Shown in pieces: positions 27,972 to 36,285 of a stretch of 64,000 nt of DNA. The translations under genes were made by a program, and so were the position numbers. Below the pieces are notes generated by a model. It searched no databases and was not told the origin of the DNA. It worked only from the letters and a program-made list of their open reading frames with translations. The first letter of the stretch is position 1. Each line of letters begins with the position of its first letter. Source of the DNA: JAXMAF01 sp046350555 (GTDB lineage: Bacteria > Planctomycetota > Phycisphaerae > Phycisphaerales > SM1A02); contig JAXMAF010000005.1 of assembly GCA_046350555.1 (NCBI GenBank), positions 248,001 to 312,000 of the forward strand, written 5' to 3'.

Positions 27972-30611
27972 TCAGCTCCACGCCCCGAGCAGGGCCCCGA
28001 GGTCGGCGCCGTCGACCGAGCCGTTGCCGTCGAGATCGCCGACGCACGGGCCGCCCAAGCGTGCCGACGGCGCGCACGTTCCCCAGCCGCCAAGCAGCAG
28101 GCCGAGATCGCCGCCGTCGACGTCGCCATCGCCGTCGAGATCGCCGAGCAGCGCAATCGCGTCGTCGCACGCGTCGGCGATGCCGTCGTGGTCGACGTCG
28201 GCAAGCACGCCCTCGGCGATGTCGCAGCCGTCGGGCACGCCGTTGCGGTTGCAGTCGGTCGCCGAGCCGGGCATGAAGTCCAGCCCAGTCGGCGCCCAGA
28301 GCTGCGTGTCGTGTCCCGTCACGTACGAGCGAAGGAAGATGCCGCTCTGGATGTCGAACTCGTAGATGCGCGACGAGTTCACGTGCAGCTCCTGGACCTC
28401 GAGCAGGTCGTCGTGCAGCAGGCCGCCGCCGGCGCCGACCGGATCGCCGGGATCGTGGCGCACCGCGAAGAGGTTGCCGTTGGGGCCGATGCGAACGCCC
28501 CATGGTTCGTCGAAGGTCAGCGCCGTGGTGGTGCCACCCTTGTTGAACTTGCCCAGGAATGCGCCGGTGGCGCCGTCGTAGCTGAGCAGCGCGTTGGTGG
28601 CGCGGCTGGCGACGACGAGGCGGCCGTCGGGAAGGAAGACCATGCCGCGCGGATCGCCGAGGCCGCCGTTCGCGGCCGAACCGACGAGGATTCCGAGAAA
28701 CGTCCCGGTCGCCCCGTCGTAGCGCCGCACGCGGTTGTCGGCGCCGTTCACGTACAGATGGCCGTCCGGCCCGAACGCGAGGCCGAATGGCGAGACGAGC
28801 CCGCCCGAGTGCGCGGGCACGAAGGCGCCGAGGAACGCGCCCGTCGCGAGGCTGTAGCGAAGGACCGAGTGGGTCTTGCGACTCGCGACGAGGAGCGTTC
28901 CGTCCGGCTTGAGCAGGAGCCCCGCGGGCTCGTCGAGTCCACCGACGCCCGGGCCGACGAGGTCGCCGACGAACGAGCCGTCGGGTGCGAGCTCGGCGAC
29001 GCGGTCGTCGGCGCCGCTGCTCACCAGCACGCGCCGATCGGGCGTGATCACGAGGTCGTTGGCCATGCTCACGACGCCCTTCTCGGAGACGCCCGCGAGG
29101 ACGCCGGTCTGCGCGTGCATGCGTCGCACCGCGCCATCCTCGAACTGGTTGGCGACCCAGCAGTCCCACGCGCCGTCGAGCTCGACCGCGTCAGGCACGC
29201 CGTCGCCGTTGCAGTCCTCGCAGCCGTCCAGCCGGATGTTGCGGTTGATGTCGAGCGAGAGGTTCGCCTGGATCTGCGAGTAGTCGGCGACGCCGTCGCC
29301 GTCGCAGTCGGCGTGCAGGCACGGCGCGGTCTCGAGGAACTCGATGATCTTGCCCGCGACGAACGTGCCGAAGCGCAGGTCGGTCACCGTGTTGCCTCCG
29401 CTGACCGTCTGCGAGCAGTAGCTCATGATCGTGCCGCGCTGCGGCGTGTTGGCGAGCTGGTCGCAGTTGTCCAGGCCGTAGGAGTGCGTGTGCAGCGCGC
29501 CGAGATTGTGGCCGAGCTCGTGGGCGCAGACCGGGACGTCGAAGTCGTAGATGTTCGGCACGGAGAGGTCGGGGATGAAGCCGAGCGCGTAGCCCACGAC
29601 CGAGTAGCCGAAGTTCCCGCACGCGGCGCTGAGGTAGGCGACGCCGCCCCAGGGAAGGTTGCGCCGGCCCGAGACGAGCTGGGCGACGTCGCGCGGCACG
29701 GCCTGCATGTTCGCGTTCCACCAGTTCACGAACGGCGTCAGCGGGTCGGGCTCGTTGAAGAGGTCGTCCGGCGTGTCCCAGACCCGGACATACGTGAGCA
29801 CGATGCGCGTGTTCGTCTCGCGCAGGTAGATGTCGCTGATCGCCGAGTAGAGCTCGACGAGGTAGTCGATCGTCGCGTCCACGTCGCCGATGAGGGAGAA
29901 GAGCTCGTAGTCGGTGTCCACGGCGACCTCGACCACGCGCGTCGTGTTCGGCGGAAGCGTCGGAGCGCCGAGTTCGGACCGCGTCGCGACCGCTTCGCCA
30001 TCGGCCATGAGCATGTCCTCGTCGGCATCCTGGCCGAGCGTCCGCATGCCGCATGCGGCGGCGACCGCGGGACGCGTGAACGCCTGCCGTTCGCGGGAAT
30101 CGGGCGTCCGTTCCGGGCCGATGGTCGGCGCGACGATCGGACCGAAACTCGCTTCGGTGCGACCGGCGACGCCCGACGGTTCGAGGACGTCGGGCGATGC
30201 ACCGCGCGCACCGGCATCGGTCTCGGCGCCGATCCAGCGCCGGGCGCCATCGATCTCGACATATCCGCGGGTGCCGGAGGGGGAGCGCACGAGAAAGGCG
30301 TGCGAGCCGGGAACCCCAGGCGCCGCGCCGCGCACCGCCGTGACGCGGGCGCGGTCGTACGCATGGGCGCGATCGCCCCCATGGCGCGATCCGATCACGA
30401 ACCGCGTGCCACGGTCGACGACCGCCAGCGGCGAGAACTCGATCTCCGCGGGCGCAGCCGGGTGAACGATGCCGGCCGGCGCGCCGCGCAGGCTCGGCGC
30501 CGGCTGCGGCGCGGCAGGCGGCGCGGCGGCGGCACGCGGGGCGAACGGAACAAGCGCGAGCATCGCGGCGAGCGCGATCGTGTGCGCCGCGGGGCGAGGG
30601 GCGGTGGCCAT
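27972..30611 (-). CDS. Secreted M12B (reprolysin-like) metalloprotease with NHL repeats and dockerin-like C-terminal repeats
   Basis: 879 residues. Signal peptide about residues 1-29 (HTIALAAMLALVPFAPRAAA). A propeptide-like region is followed by a zinc metalloprotease domain (about 220-430) with HELGHNLGALHTH: zinc ligands His364, His368 and His374, catalytic Glu365, and the downstream Met-turn IMSYC, the metzincin arrangement. Asp/Gly calcium loops (DCDGDGVADYSQI) follow, then five or six NHL-like blades (about 490-760: GRVLVSSG-type, LVVASRATNALLSYDG). The last 60 residues hold DCNRNGVPDGCD and two repeats of the GDLDGDGDVDGGDLG...GGWG type, a planctomycete cell-surface C-terminus related to dockerin type I. 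Likely degrades extracellular protein; it may be attached or secreted through those repeats. Confidence 0.9.
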   Translation of the reverse strand: MATAPRPAAHTIALAAMLALVPFAPRAAAAPPAAPQPAPSLRGAPAGIVHPAAPAEIEFSPLAVVDRGTRFVIGSRHGGDRAHAYDRARVTAVRGAAPGVPGSHAFLVRSPSGTRGYVEIDGARRWIGAETDAGARGASPDVLEPSGVAGRTEASFGPIVAPTIGPERTPDSRERQAFTRPAVAAACGMRTLGQDADEDMLMADGEAVATRSELGAPTLPPNTTRVVEVAVDTDYELFSLIGDVDATIDYLVELYSAISDIYLRETNTRIVLTYVRVWDTPDDLFNEPDPLTPFVNWWNANMQAVPRDVAQLVSGRRNLPWGGVAYLSAACGNFGYSVVGYALGFIPDLSVPNIYDFDVPVCAHELGHNLGALHTHSYGLDNCDQLANTPQRGTIMSYCSQTVSGGNTVTDLRFGTFVAGKIIEFLETAPCLHADCDGDGVADYSQIQANLSLDINRNIRLDGCEDCNGDGVPDAVELDGAWDCWVANQFEDGAVRRMHAQTGVLAGVSEKGVVSMANDLVITPDRRVLVSSGADDRVAELAPDGSFVGDLVGPGVGGLDEPAGLLLKPDGTLLVASRKTHSVLRYSLATGAFLGAFVPAHSGGLVSPFGLAFGPDGHLYVNGADNRVRRYDGATGTFLGILVGSAANGGLGDPRGMVFLPDGRLVVASRATNALLSYDGATGAFLGKFNKGGTTTALTFDEPWGVRIGPNGNLFAVRHDPGDPVGAGGGLLHDDLLEVQELHVNSSRIYEFDIQSGIFLRSYVTGHDTQLWAPTGLDFMPGSATDCNRNGVPDGCDIAEGVLADVDHDGIADACDDAIALLGDLDGDGDVDGGDLGLLLGGWGTCAPSARLGGPCVGDLDGNGSVDGADLGALLGAWS

Positions 30612-30640
30612 GTGATGAGACTAGTGCGTCAACCGGGGAT

Positions 30641-30846
30641 GAATCCGCGGGTGCGTCGCGAGGGAAGCCGCTGCGCGGCGGAATTCGGAGTCGGGGACCC
30701 CGCTCGACGCACACATCTCCGCTGCCGCACTGATCAAGACGCCGGCGGCAGCGACAGCGAACGTCGTGCAACGCGGTCCCCGACTCCCCGCCGTGAGCCT
30801 GCCGAACGGCGGCTTCCTGATTCCCTCGCGACGCACCCGCGGAATC
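30641..30846. repeat. Long imperfect inverted repeat (about 206 bp)
   Basis: The left arm (30,641-30,703) and the reverse complement of the right arm (30,773-30,846) share ATTCCGCGGGTGCGTCGCGA, GGGAA, GAAGCCGC and GGAGTCGGGGACC blocks; the right arm carries about 10 extra bases. The 70-bp centre is unrelated. It fills most of the 327-bp gap between the divergent metalloprotease and purE genes, so it overlaps their promoter region; nothing else is seen in the gap. The layout is MITE-like, but no coding capacity or clear target duplication is visible. Confidence 0.75.
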
Positions 30847-30938
30847 GACCAAGTTGACGTACGAGGTGCTGCGTCGCCCGGAGCCTCGTCGATGGACCGC
30901 GCCGCGGCCCTCCATTCACCGCGTATCCTCGTCGGCCA

Positions 30939-31440
30939 ATGGCACCGCTCGTCGGCATCATCATGGGATCCGTCTCGGACTGGGAGACGATGCAGCACGC
31001 CGCCGAGACCCTCGAGCGGCTGGGCGTCGCCCACGAGGTGCGTGTCGTCTCGGCGCACCGGACTCCAGACCTGCTCTTCGAGTACGCGGCGTCGGCCGAG
31101 TCGCGCGGGCTCCAGGCGATCATCGCCGGAGCCGGCGGCGCCGCGCACCTTCCGGGGATGACCGCGAGCAAGACGCTGCTGCCGGTGCTCGGCGTTCCCA
31201 TCGAGTCCAAGGCGCTGCGCGGCGTCGACTGTCCTCGATCGTGCGGATACCGCGGGAGTTCCCGTCGGGACGCTCGCCATCGGCCGCGGCCAGGGCCGTG
31301 AACGCGGCGCTCTTCGCCGCGGCGATGCTCGCGCGGGAGACGATCCGAAGCTGCGCGCAGCTCGGAGCTCATCGCCGCGCGCAGGCCGACGCCGTGTCGA
31401 AGGCTCGGATCCTCGCGGCCCGGCGCGCATCGACGCCGGC
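30939..31440 (+). CDS. purE: N5-carboxyaminoimidazole ribonucleotide mutase (frame disrupted in second half)
   Basis: ATG 30939 gives about 96 clean residues: VGIIMGSVSDWETM (substrate-binding GS-x-SD), VRVVSAHRTPDLLFEYA (catalytic His region), IAGAGGAAHLPGMTASKTLLPVLGVP and SKALRGVD. The reading frame then shifts at least twice near 31,226-31,300, after which GVPVGTLAIG and AVNAALFAAAMLAR, the expected PurE C-terminal blocks, can be read in other frames to about 31,440. PurE converts N5-CAIR to CAIR in purine synthesis and forms an octamer. The partner purK follows 170 bp downstream. The end is estimated from the usual length of about 165 residues. The indels are probably sequence errors, since the enzyme is normally essential for purine synthesis. 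Confidence 0.85.
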
Positions 31441-31613
31441 GCAGCAGCCCCGGCGCGCCTCGTCCGGCGCACAGCGGGCCGCGGCCGGGCATCTTCCCTT
31501 GCGGGAGGCCGCGGGCGGGACCGCTCGGAGCGAGTCGGCTGCCGCGCGCTGAGTCGACCACGCGAGTCGCCGCCGCGGGGCGTGCCAGGCGGCGCGCGCC
31601 GCGCAGGCCTCGC

Positions 31614-32794
31614 ATGACGCTGGTGGCGGTGGTCGGTGGCGGGCAGCTTGGCCGGATGCTCGCCTTGCCGGCCATCCGCTTGGACTTCGGTTCCGCGTCC
31701 TCGATCCCGATCGCGGGTCGCCCGCCGGGCAGGTCGCAGAATCGGTGGTCGGCGCGTATGACGATCCGGTCGCGCTGGCGCGGCTCGTCGAGGGCGCGAG
31801 CGTCGCGACCTACGAGTTCGAGAACGTTCCGGTCGGCGCGACCCGCTGGCTCGAGGCGCGGGCGCGGACGCACGACGGCGGCTTCGAGGGCGTCTTCCCG
31901 GCGAGCCGTTCGCTCGAGATCGCCCAGGATCGCATCGCCGAGAAGAACTTCCTCCGCGCCTGCGGGCTCGCCGTCGCGCCATTCGCCGACGTCTCCGCGG
32001 AGGGCGACATCGGCGCGGCGCTCGAGATCGTCGGCCTTCCGGCGGTGCTCAAGACGCGCCGGCTCGGCTACGACGGCAAGGGCCAGGTCGTCGTGCGCGC
32101 CGGGGGCGAGGTGCGCGCCGCATGGGAGCGGCTGGGCCGCGTGCCATGCTCGCTCGAGGCGTTCGTTCCGTTCGAGCGGGAAGTCTCGGTCCTCGCCTGT
32201 CGCGGCCGCGATGGATCGATGGTCGTCTATCCGTTGGTCGAGAACGTGCATGTCGACGGGATCCTGCACACGTCGCGGCCCCTGACGCATGCCGACGACG
32301 CGCGCCGGACCGGCGCGCCACGGACGACCGTGGCCGGGATCGGCGCCGTCGCGATCGATCATGTCCGACGCGTGCTCGAGGCGCTCGATCACGTGGGGGT
32401 GCTGTGCATCGAGTTCTTCGTGCACGACGGCGAGCTGCTGGCGAACGAGATGGCGCCGCGCGTGCACAACAGCGGACACTGGACGATCGAAGGGGCGGTC
32501 ACCAGCCAGTTCGAGAACCACCTTCGGGCCGTGCTCGGCCTTCCGCTCGGCGACCCGAGCGCCCGCGGCCCGGTGGCGATGGTGAACCTCGTCGGCTCGG
32601 CCCCCGGCCTCGGGTCGATGCTCGCCGTGCCCGGCGCGTCCGTCCATCTCTACGGGAAGTCGCCGCGCCCCGGCCGGAAGGTCGGTCACGTGACGGTCGT
32701 CGGGGTCGATGCCGCGACGGTCGAGGCGTCGTTCGCCGAGCTCTGCCGACTCGCAACGAGCGCCGACCGGCGCGACGAGGACGGACTCCGATAG
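31614..32794 (+). CDS. purK: N5-carboxyaminoimidazole ribonucleotide synthase (one frameshift)
   Basis: Starts ATG 31614 with VAVVGGGQLGRML, the PurK N-terminal signature. One base is missing near 31,660-31,664; in the shifted frame LAGHPLGLRFRVLDPD and AGQVAESVVGAYDD follow exactly as expected, and the remaining 350 codons are clean. ATP-grasp features: KTRRLGYDGKGQ, CSLEAFVPFEREVSVLACR, GVLCIEFFV and ANEMAPRVHNSGHWTIEG. The C-terminal LHLYGK-like segment is VHLYGKSPRPGRKVGHV. The enzyme makes N5-CAIR from AIR, ATP and bicarbonate, feeding PurE upstream. The stop codon TAG is followed at once by a diverged copy (R4) of the dispersed repeat. Confidence 0.92.
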
Positions 32795-32896
32795 ACGGCT
32801 TTGCGTTCGACGCCGCGGCCCGCGTCGAGATCGCGGGCGAGACTGAGTCCGATGGGGCGAACGGTTCGACTGGGTTCGACTGGGACGCGCATGAGC
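32795..32896. repeat. Dispersed repeat, diverged copy R4
   Basis: ACGG begins immediately after the purK stop TAG; GCGTTCGAC, GAGTCCGATGGGGCG and the end GGGACGCGCATGAG match the order and spacing of R3, with many substitutions between them. The assignment is by eye and less certain than for R1-R3. Confidence 0.5.
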
Positions 32897-32942
32897 GAGG
32901 TGCGCCCAGCTCCCGTGCGCCGCGGCGCCGAGCGTCCGCCGA

Positions 32943-33707
32943 TCATTGGAAGAGGGCGGGCTTCGCAAGCCGCCGGCGGGCGACGGAGACGGCCTCGGCG
33001 CCCTGGTCGATGCCAAGCGCGCGTCGTCCGAGTTCCGCCGCGGCCACGAGCGTCGTTCCGCTTCCGCAGAAGGGATCGATGACCAATCCATCCGGCGGGC
33101 AGCATGCGCCGACGAGCAGCCGCAGCAGCTCGAGCGGCTTCTGGGTCGGATAGCCCGTGCGCTCCCGGGCCATGTTGTTGATCGCGGGAATGTCGATGAC
33201 ATCGGTCGCCTTCTTGGTGCGGCCCGCGAGGCGCACGCTCGTCGCCGGCACGCGCGGCGGCTCGAACCAGTGGCGCGGACCGCGGGCGTAGAAGAGGATG
33301 TCGTCGTGCTTGCGCGCGAAGCCGCGCGGCGACGAGCCGCCCAGGCCGTACGACCAGACGAGGTGGTTGACGAAGCGCTCGGATCCGAAGAGATCGTCCA
33401 GCAGCAGGCGAAGGTGATGCGAGTGGCGCCAGTCGCAGTGCAGCAGGATCGATCCCGTCGGCTTCAGGACGCGGTGACACTCCGCAAGCCGCGGACGAAG
33501 GAACGCGAGGTACGCCGCCGAGTCGCTCCACGCGTCGTCGTAGGTCGCGCTCGTCCCGCGCCGAGCCCGCTGCGCGCGGCCCGTGTTGAACGGTGGATCG
33601 AGGTAGACCAGGTCGGCGCACGCCGCCGGGAGCCGCGCGAGCACGCGCAGGCAGTCGGCGTGAACGACGCGCGTCGACGGGCGCGGACGGCGCGGCGGGT
33701 GGGACAC
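32943..33707 (-). CDS. Orphan site-specific DNA methyltransferase (beta-class N4/N6 amino type)
   Basis: 254 residues from the GTG complemented at 33,705-33,707; an ATG 24 codons upstream (33,777-33,779) gives 278. The catalytic motif LVYLDPPFNTGR (motif IV) lies N-terminal to the SAM-binding FCGSGTTLVAAAELGRRALGID (split: FCGSGTT, then AAAELGRRALGID), the beta-class order. PTQKPLELLRLLV and the HADCLRVLARLP start are also characteristic. It methylates adenine or cytosine exocyclic amines in a short DNA target. No restriction endonuclease gene is adjacent, so it may be regulatory or part of a lost system. The gene is antisense to purK and to the small genes that follow. Confidence 0.88.
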   Translation of the reverse strand: MSHPPRRPRPSTRVVHADCLRVLARLPAACADLVYLDPPFNTGRAQRARRGTSATYDDAWSDSAAYLAFLRPRLAECHRVLKPTGSILLHCDWRHSHHLRLLLDDLFGSERFVNHLVWSYGLGGSSPRGFARKHDDILFYARGPRHWFEPPRVPATSVRLAGRTKKATDVIDIPAINNMARERTGYPTQKPLELLRLLVGACCPPDGLVIDPFCGSGTTLVAAAELGRRALGIDQGAEAVSVARRRLAKPALFQ

Positions 33708-33821
33708 GCGGGCAATGTACGCGGCACGATGGGGGAACGAAGCGGCGCTCGTCGCTGGGTCTGGGAACTCCTGCGGCATAGCGGCGCCGAGGCGCGAGCG
33801 GTACGCTTCGCCGGACCGCCG

Positions 33822-34202
33822 ATGCTCGTGCTCTACGCGACCGATCTTCTCTTCACGACGAAGGTGAGCGCCACGGCGCGCGCCGCGAGCGCGCCGCTGA
33901 CCGTCGTTCGTGGCCTCGCCTCGCTGCATGAACGGCTTGCGGTGACAGTCGGCGCGACGAACGGCGGCGCGCCGGCGCTGGTGATCGTCGATCTCGACGC
34001 CGAGGAGGCCATCGAGGCGGTCGAGGCGGCGGCGCGGTCGTTGCCGCGTCCCCGCGTGCTGGCCTACGTGTCGCACGTCCGGGCCGACCTCGCCGCGGCG
34101 GCGCGAACCGCCGGCGCCGACCAGGTGATGGCCCGATCCGCGTTCGTGGCGGACCTGGACGCGATCGTCCGGTCGGCGGCGGCGCCGCACGGTCCGCGAT
34201 GA
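33822..34202 (+). CDS. Small receiver-like (CheY-like fold) protein
   Basis: 126 residues from ATG 33822. Alternating beta-alpha pattern: VLYATDLLFTTKVSATAR, PALVIVDLDAEEAIEAV, RVLAYVSHVRADLAAAARTAGADQVMARSAF. VIVDLD occupies the place of the phosphoacceptor strand of response regulators, and the S/K-like MARSAF region the place of the final strand. The N-terminal acidic pair of true receivers is replaced by AT-D, so phosphorylation is doubtful. Similar short receiver-like proteins occur in planctomycetes without known function. The TGA overlaps the ATG of the next gene, so the two are coupled. Confidence 0.55.
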   Translation: MLVLYATDLLFTTKVSATARAASAPLTVVRGLASLHERLAVTVGATNGGAPALVIVDLDAEEAIEAVEAAARSLPRPRVLAYVSHVRADLAAAARTAGADQVMARSAFVADLDAIVRSAAAPHGPR

Positions 34203-34585
34203 CGCCCTTCGTCGCGGTGCTCTTCGTGATCGCGCCCTTCGCCCTCGGCGCATTCGCCGGCGATCGCCTCGTTCGCCACGATCCCGTCGCCCGCTCGCGG
34301 TTCCGGCGCATCGCCGGATGGACGGCGGCGATCTACCTCGTCGTGTCGGTCGTTCTCGCCATCGCCTGTGCGGCCGCCGCATGGCCGACGCGCGACCTGT
34401 GGATCTGCATGTCGTGCCCGGCGTTCGTCTCCGGACCGATTGTCGGCCTGATGCAAGTGGCGGTCGCCGATTCGATCGTCCGGTCGCGGCCCGCCCGCGC
34501 GTGTCGCTCGTGCGGCTACGACCTGCAAGGGGCCGTGGCGGGGCGCTGTCCGGAATGTGGCGACGTGCAAGGCGATTCCCGCTGA
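34199..34585 (+). CDS. Small membrane protein with C-terminal zinc ribbon
   Basis: 128 residues; ATG 34199 overlaps the upstream stop. Three hydrophobic segments (AVLFVIAPFALGAFAG, AIYLVVSVVLAIACAAAAW and FVSGPIVGLMQVAVA) are followed by a zinc ribbon CRSCGYDLQG...CPECG at about residues 101-121. This helix-plus-ribbon architecture resembles the protein at 27,269-27,907 and is frequent in Phycisphaerae-type genomes. Function unknown. Confidence 0.7.
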   Translation: MTPFVAVLFVIAPFALGAFAGDRLVRHDPVARSRFRRIAGWTAAIYLVVSVVLAIACAAAAWPTRDLWICMSCPAFVSGPIVGLMQVAVADSIVRSRPARACRSCGYDLQGAVAGRCPECGDVQGDSR

Positions 34586-34675
34586 GGCGCGGGGCCGCTG
34601 GCGCGACCACTCGGCCGCGGGGTGGAAGCCGCCAAGATCCGCCGGAATCCGCCATTGCGACCGACACGACACGTC

Positions 34676-34791
34676 ATACGGAATCCAGTTGATCCTCGCG
34701 CGTTGTGGTGCAGGCCTCTGGCCTGCCCGGCAGCCGAGACGGCTGCACCACAAGCGCCGCCCGCGCGAAGGATCAACTGGAGTCCGTATCA
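34676..34791. repeat. Nested inverted-repeat element R5
   Basis: Outer arms ATACGGAATCCAGTTGATCC (34,676 on) and GGATCAACTGGAGTCCGTAT (to 34,789) are near-perfect inverted repeats. Inside, TTGTGGTGCAGGCCTCTGGC and its near-inverse CGAGACGGCTGCACCACAA each contain a small hairpin (CAGGCC-TCT-GGCCTG and CAGCCG-AGA-CGGCTG), so a transcript could fold like a clover leaf. The right end ATCA includes the reversed TGA of pgpA at 34,789-34,791. The left end resembles R2 and R3. Confidence 0.85.
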
Positions 34792-35298
34792 GGCCAGCCA
34801 CGCGACCGCGCCGACAACCACCGCGGCGAGCGCGCCCGCGATCAGGTCGTCGAGCAGGATTCCCCAGCCACCGCCGATGCGCTGCACGTTCCGGATCGGC
34901 GGCGGCTTCGCGATGTCGAAGGCGCGGAAGGCGACGAACGCGAACGCGGCCATCGCCAGGTCCCACCGGAGATCGCCCGTCGCGGCGCCGCGCGCGTCGG
35001 TGAACGACCGCCACGGCACCACCAGCAGCGGAATGCACTGGCCCGCCACCTCGTCGACGACGACGGGCCCGGGATCCTTGCGCCCGAAATGGGCCTCGCC
35101 CTCGGCGCCGAAGCGGATGCACACGATCGACGCCAGCAGCGCGAGCAGCGCCAGCGACGCGGGCAGCGTCCATTGCGGTCCCGAGATCCACAACAACAGG
35201 AGCAGCACGAACACCGGCGGCAGCGATCCGATCGTGCCTGGCGCGACCGGGCTGAGTCCGAGCCCGAAGAGCGTCAACCAACGGACGCGCGCGCTCAT
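34789..35298 (-). CDS. pgpA: Phosphatidylglycerophosphatase A
   Basis: 169 residues. PgpA signatures are clear: FGLGLSPVAPGTIGSLPP at the N-terminus, DPGPVVVDEVAGQ in the middle (acidic metal site) and FRAFDIAKPPPIRNVQ followed by GGGWGILLDDLIAG near the C-terminus. Four hydrophobic segments anchor it in the inner membrane. It dephosphorylates phosphatidylglycerol phosphate, the last step of phosphatidylglycerol synthesis, directly after the PgsA step. The ATG overlaps the pgsA stop by 4 bp, so the two genes are translationally coupled. The stop codon coincides with the end of the inverted-repeat element R5. Confidence 0.93.
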   Translation of the reverse strand: MSARVRWLTLFGLGLSPVAPGTIGSLPPVFVLLLLLWISGPQWTLPASLALLALLASIVCIRFGAEGEAHFGRKDPGPVVVDEVAGQCIPLLVVPWRSFTDARGAATGDLRWDLAMAAFAFVAFRAFDIAKPPPIRNVQRIGGGWGILLDDLIAGALAAVVVGAVAWLA

Positions 35299-35957
35299 CG
35301 CGTGGCGTCTCGTTCCGCCTGCTGGAGCAGCACGCGCGCCCGCACGACGTACGGCACGACCGACCAGACCGTCACGCCGACCGTGAGCCAGACCACGATG
35401 TCGCGGAAGACGACCCAGCCCGTGCTCTCCAGCGCGAAGAGATTGCAGGCGACGAAGAGGCAGGTCGGCACGCAGATCGACTGGAGGAGCATCTTCCACT
35501 TGCCCGCCCGATCGGCGCTGAAGTCGACGCCCTTCGACTCGAGCACGCCGCGCAGCGACGTCACGAGCAGCTCGCGGGCGAGGATGACCACCACCATCCA
35601 CGGCTCGACCCCCGAATCGGAGCGGGGGATCAGGCCGTGCCCGTCGTCGACGACGCGGGCGAACGACGGACCGGCGAGCAGCACGAACGCCCCGAGCACG
35701 AGCACCTTGTCGCAGAAGGGATCCATGATCCGTCCGAAGACGGAGACGGCGTGCCAGCGCCGCGCGAGCCAACCATCGAGCAGGTCGGAGAGCGCCGCCA
35801 CGATGAAGATCGCGAAGGCGATGTTTCCCCAGAGCTGCCGGTTCGGGTCCTCGAGCCGGCTCAGGGCGACTGCGACGATGAGGAAGAACGCGGCGGCGGC
35901 GACGAGCCTGAAGAGCGTGATCGCGTTGGGCAGCGCCCGAATGGCCGGCGGGGGCAT
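35295..35957 (-). CDS. pgsA: CDP-diacylglycerol-glycerol-3-phosphate 3-phosphatidyltransferase
   Basis: 220 residues from the ATG complemented at 35,955-35,957, placing ALPNAITLFRL at the N-terminus as in other PgsA proteins; upstream in-frame codons are rejected. The CDP-alcohol phosphotransferase motif D-x2-DG-x2-AR-x8-G-x3-D-x3-D is complete in SDLLDGWLARR...FGRIMDPFCDK. Six predicted membrane helices. Catalyses transfer of the phosphatidyl group from CDP-diacylglycerol to glycerol 3-phosphate. Operon with pgpA (4-bp overlap), so two successive steps of phosphatidylglycerol synthesis are co-expressed. There is a loop insert around DDGHGLIPRSDSG between helices. Confidence 0.93.
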   Translation of the reverse strand: MPPPAIRALPNAITLFRLVAAAAFFLIVAVALSRLEDPNRQLWGNIAFAIFIVAALSDLLDGWLARRWHAVSVFGRIMDPFCDKVLVLGAFVLLAGPSFARVVDDGHGLIPRSDSGVEPWMVVVILARELLVTSLRGVLESKGVDFSADRAGKWKMLLQSICVPTCLFVACNLFALESTGWVVFRDIVVWLTVGVTVWSVVPYVVRARVLLQQAERDATR

Positions 35958-36285
35958 GGACGTGATGGTACGGGAAGCGGGCCCCGGGGCGCGCCATGGG
36001 TCGCCCTCCCGGTCGCCCGGCCGCCCGTTCGCGACCGCGCGGCCCGGCGAGGACGCGCGCGACGCCTGCGCCATGCGGCGCCACAGCCACCCGCGCTGGG
36101 GCGTCGTCCCTTGCAGGGCCGCCGCCGCGGACATATCTTCACGCCCTCACCCCGACCGTCCCCGGTTCGCGCCAGTCGAGCGCGGACCACCAACCCGCCG
36201 GTCCATCGCCTCCTGCCGGATCTCCGTCGATCCGCTCCCGATCCTCCGGTCCCTCCGAACCCAGTTCGTCCCGGCTCGCTCCAGC
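35958..36285. other. Intergenic region between divergent pgsA and nuoJ
   Basis: 328 bp that must contain promoters for both pgsA-pgpA and the nuo operon. It is GC-rich, with a CT-rich stretch (about 36,140-36,280) before nuoJ. No confident promoter hexamers, hairpin or repeat copy was recognised by eye. Confidence 0.5.

Noticed and set aside
28188..30857. An 889-codon plus-strand open frame opposite the metalloprotease gene
   Set aside because: Antisense of a gene with a signal peptide, zinc site and surface repeats; no motif of its own.
31441..31613. Small gene between purE and purK
   Set aside because: Only Arg/Ala-rich open frames from GC bias; it is more likely the damaged purE 3' end and spacer.
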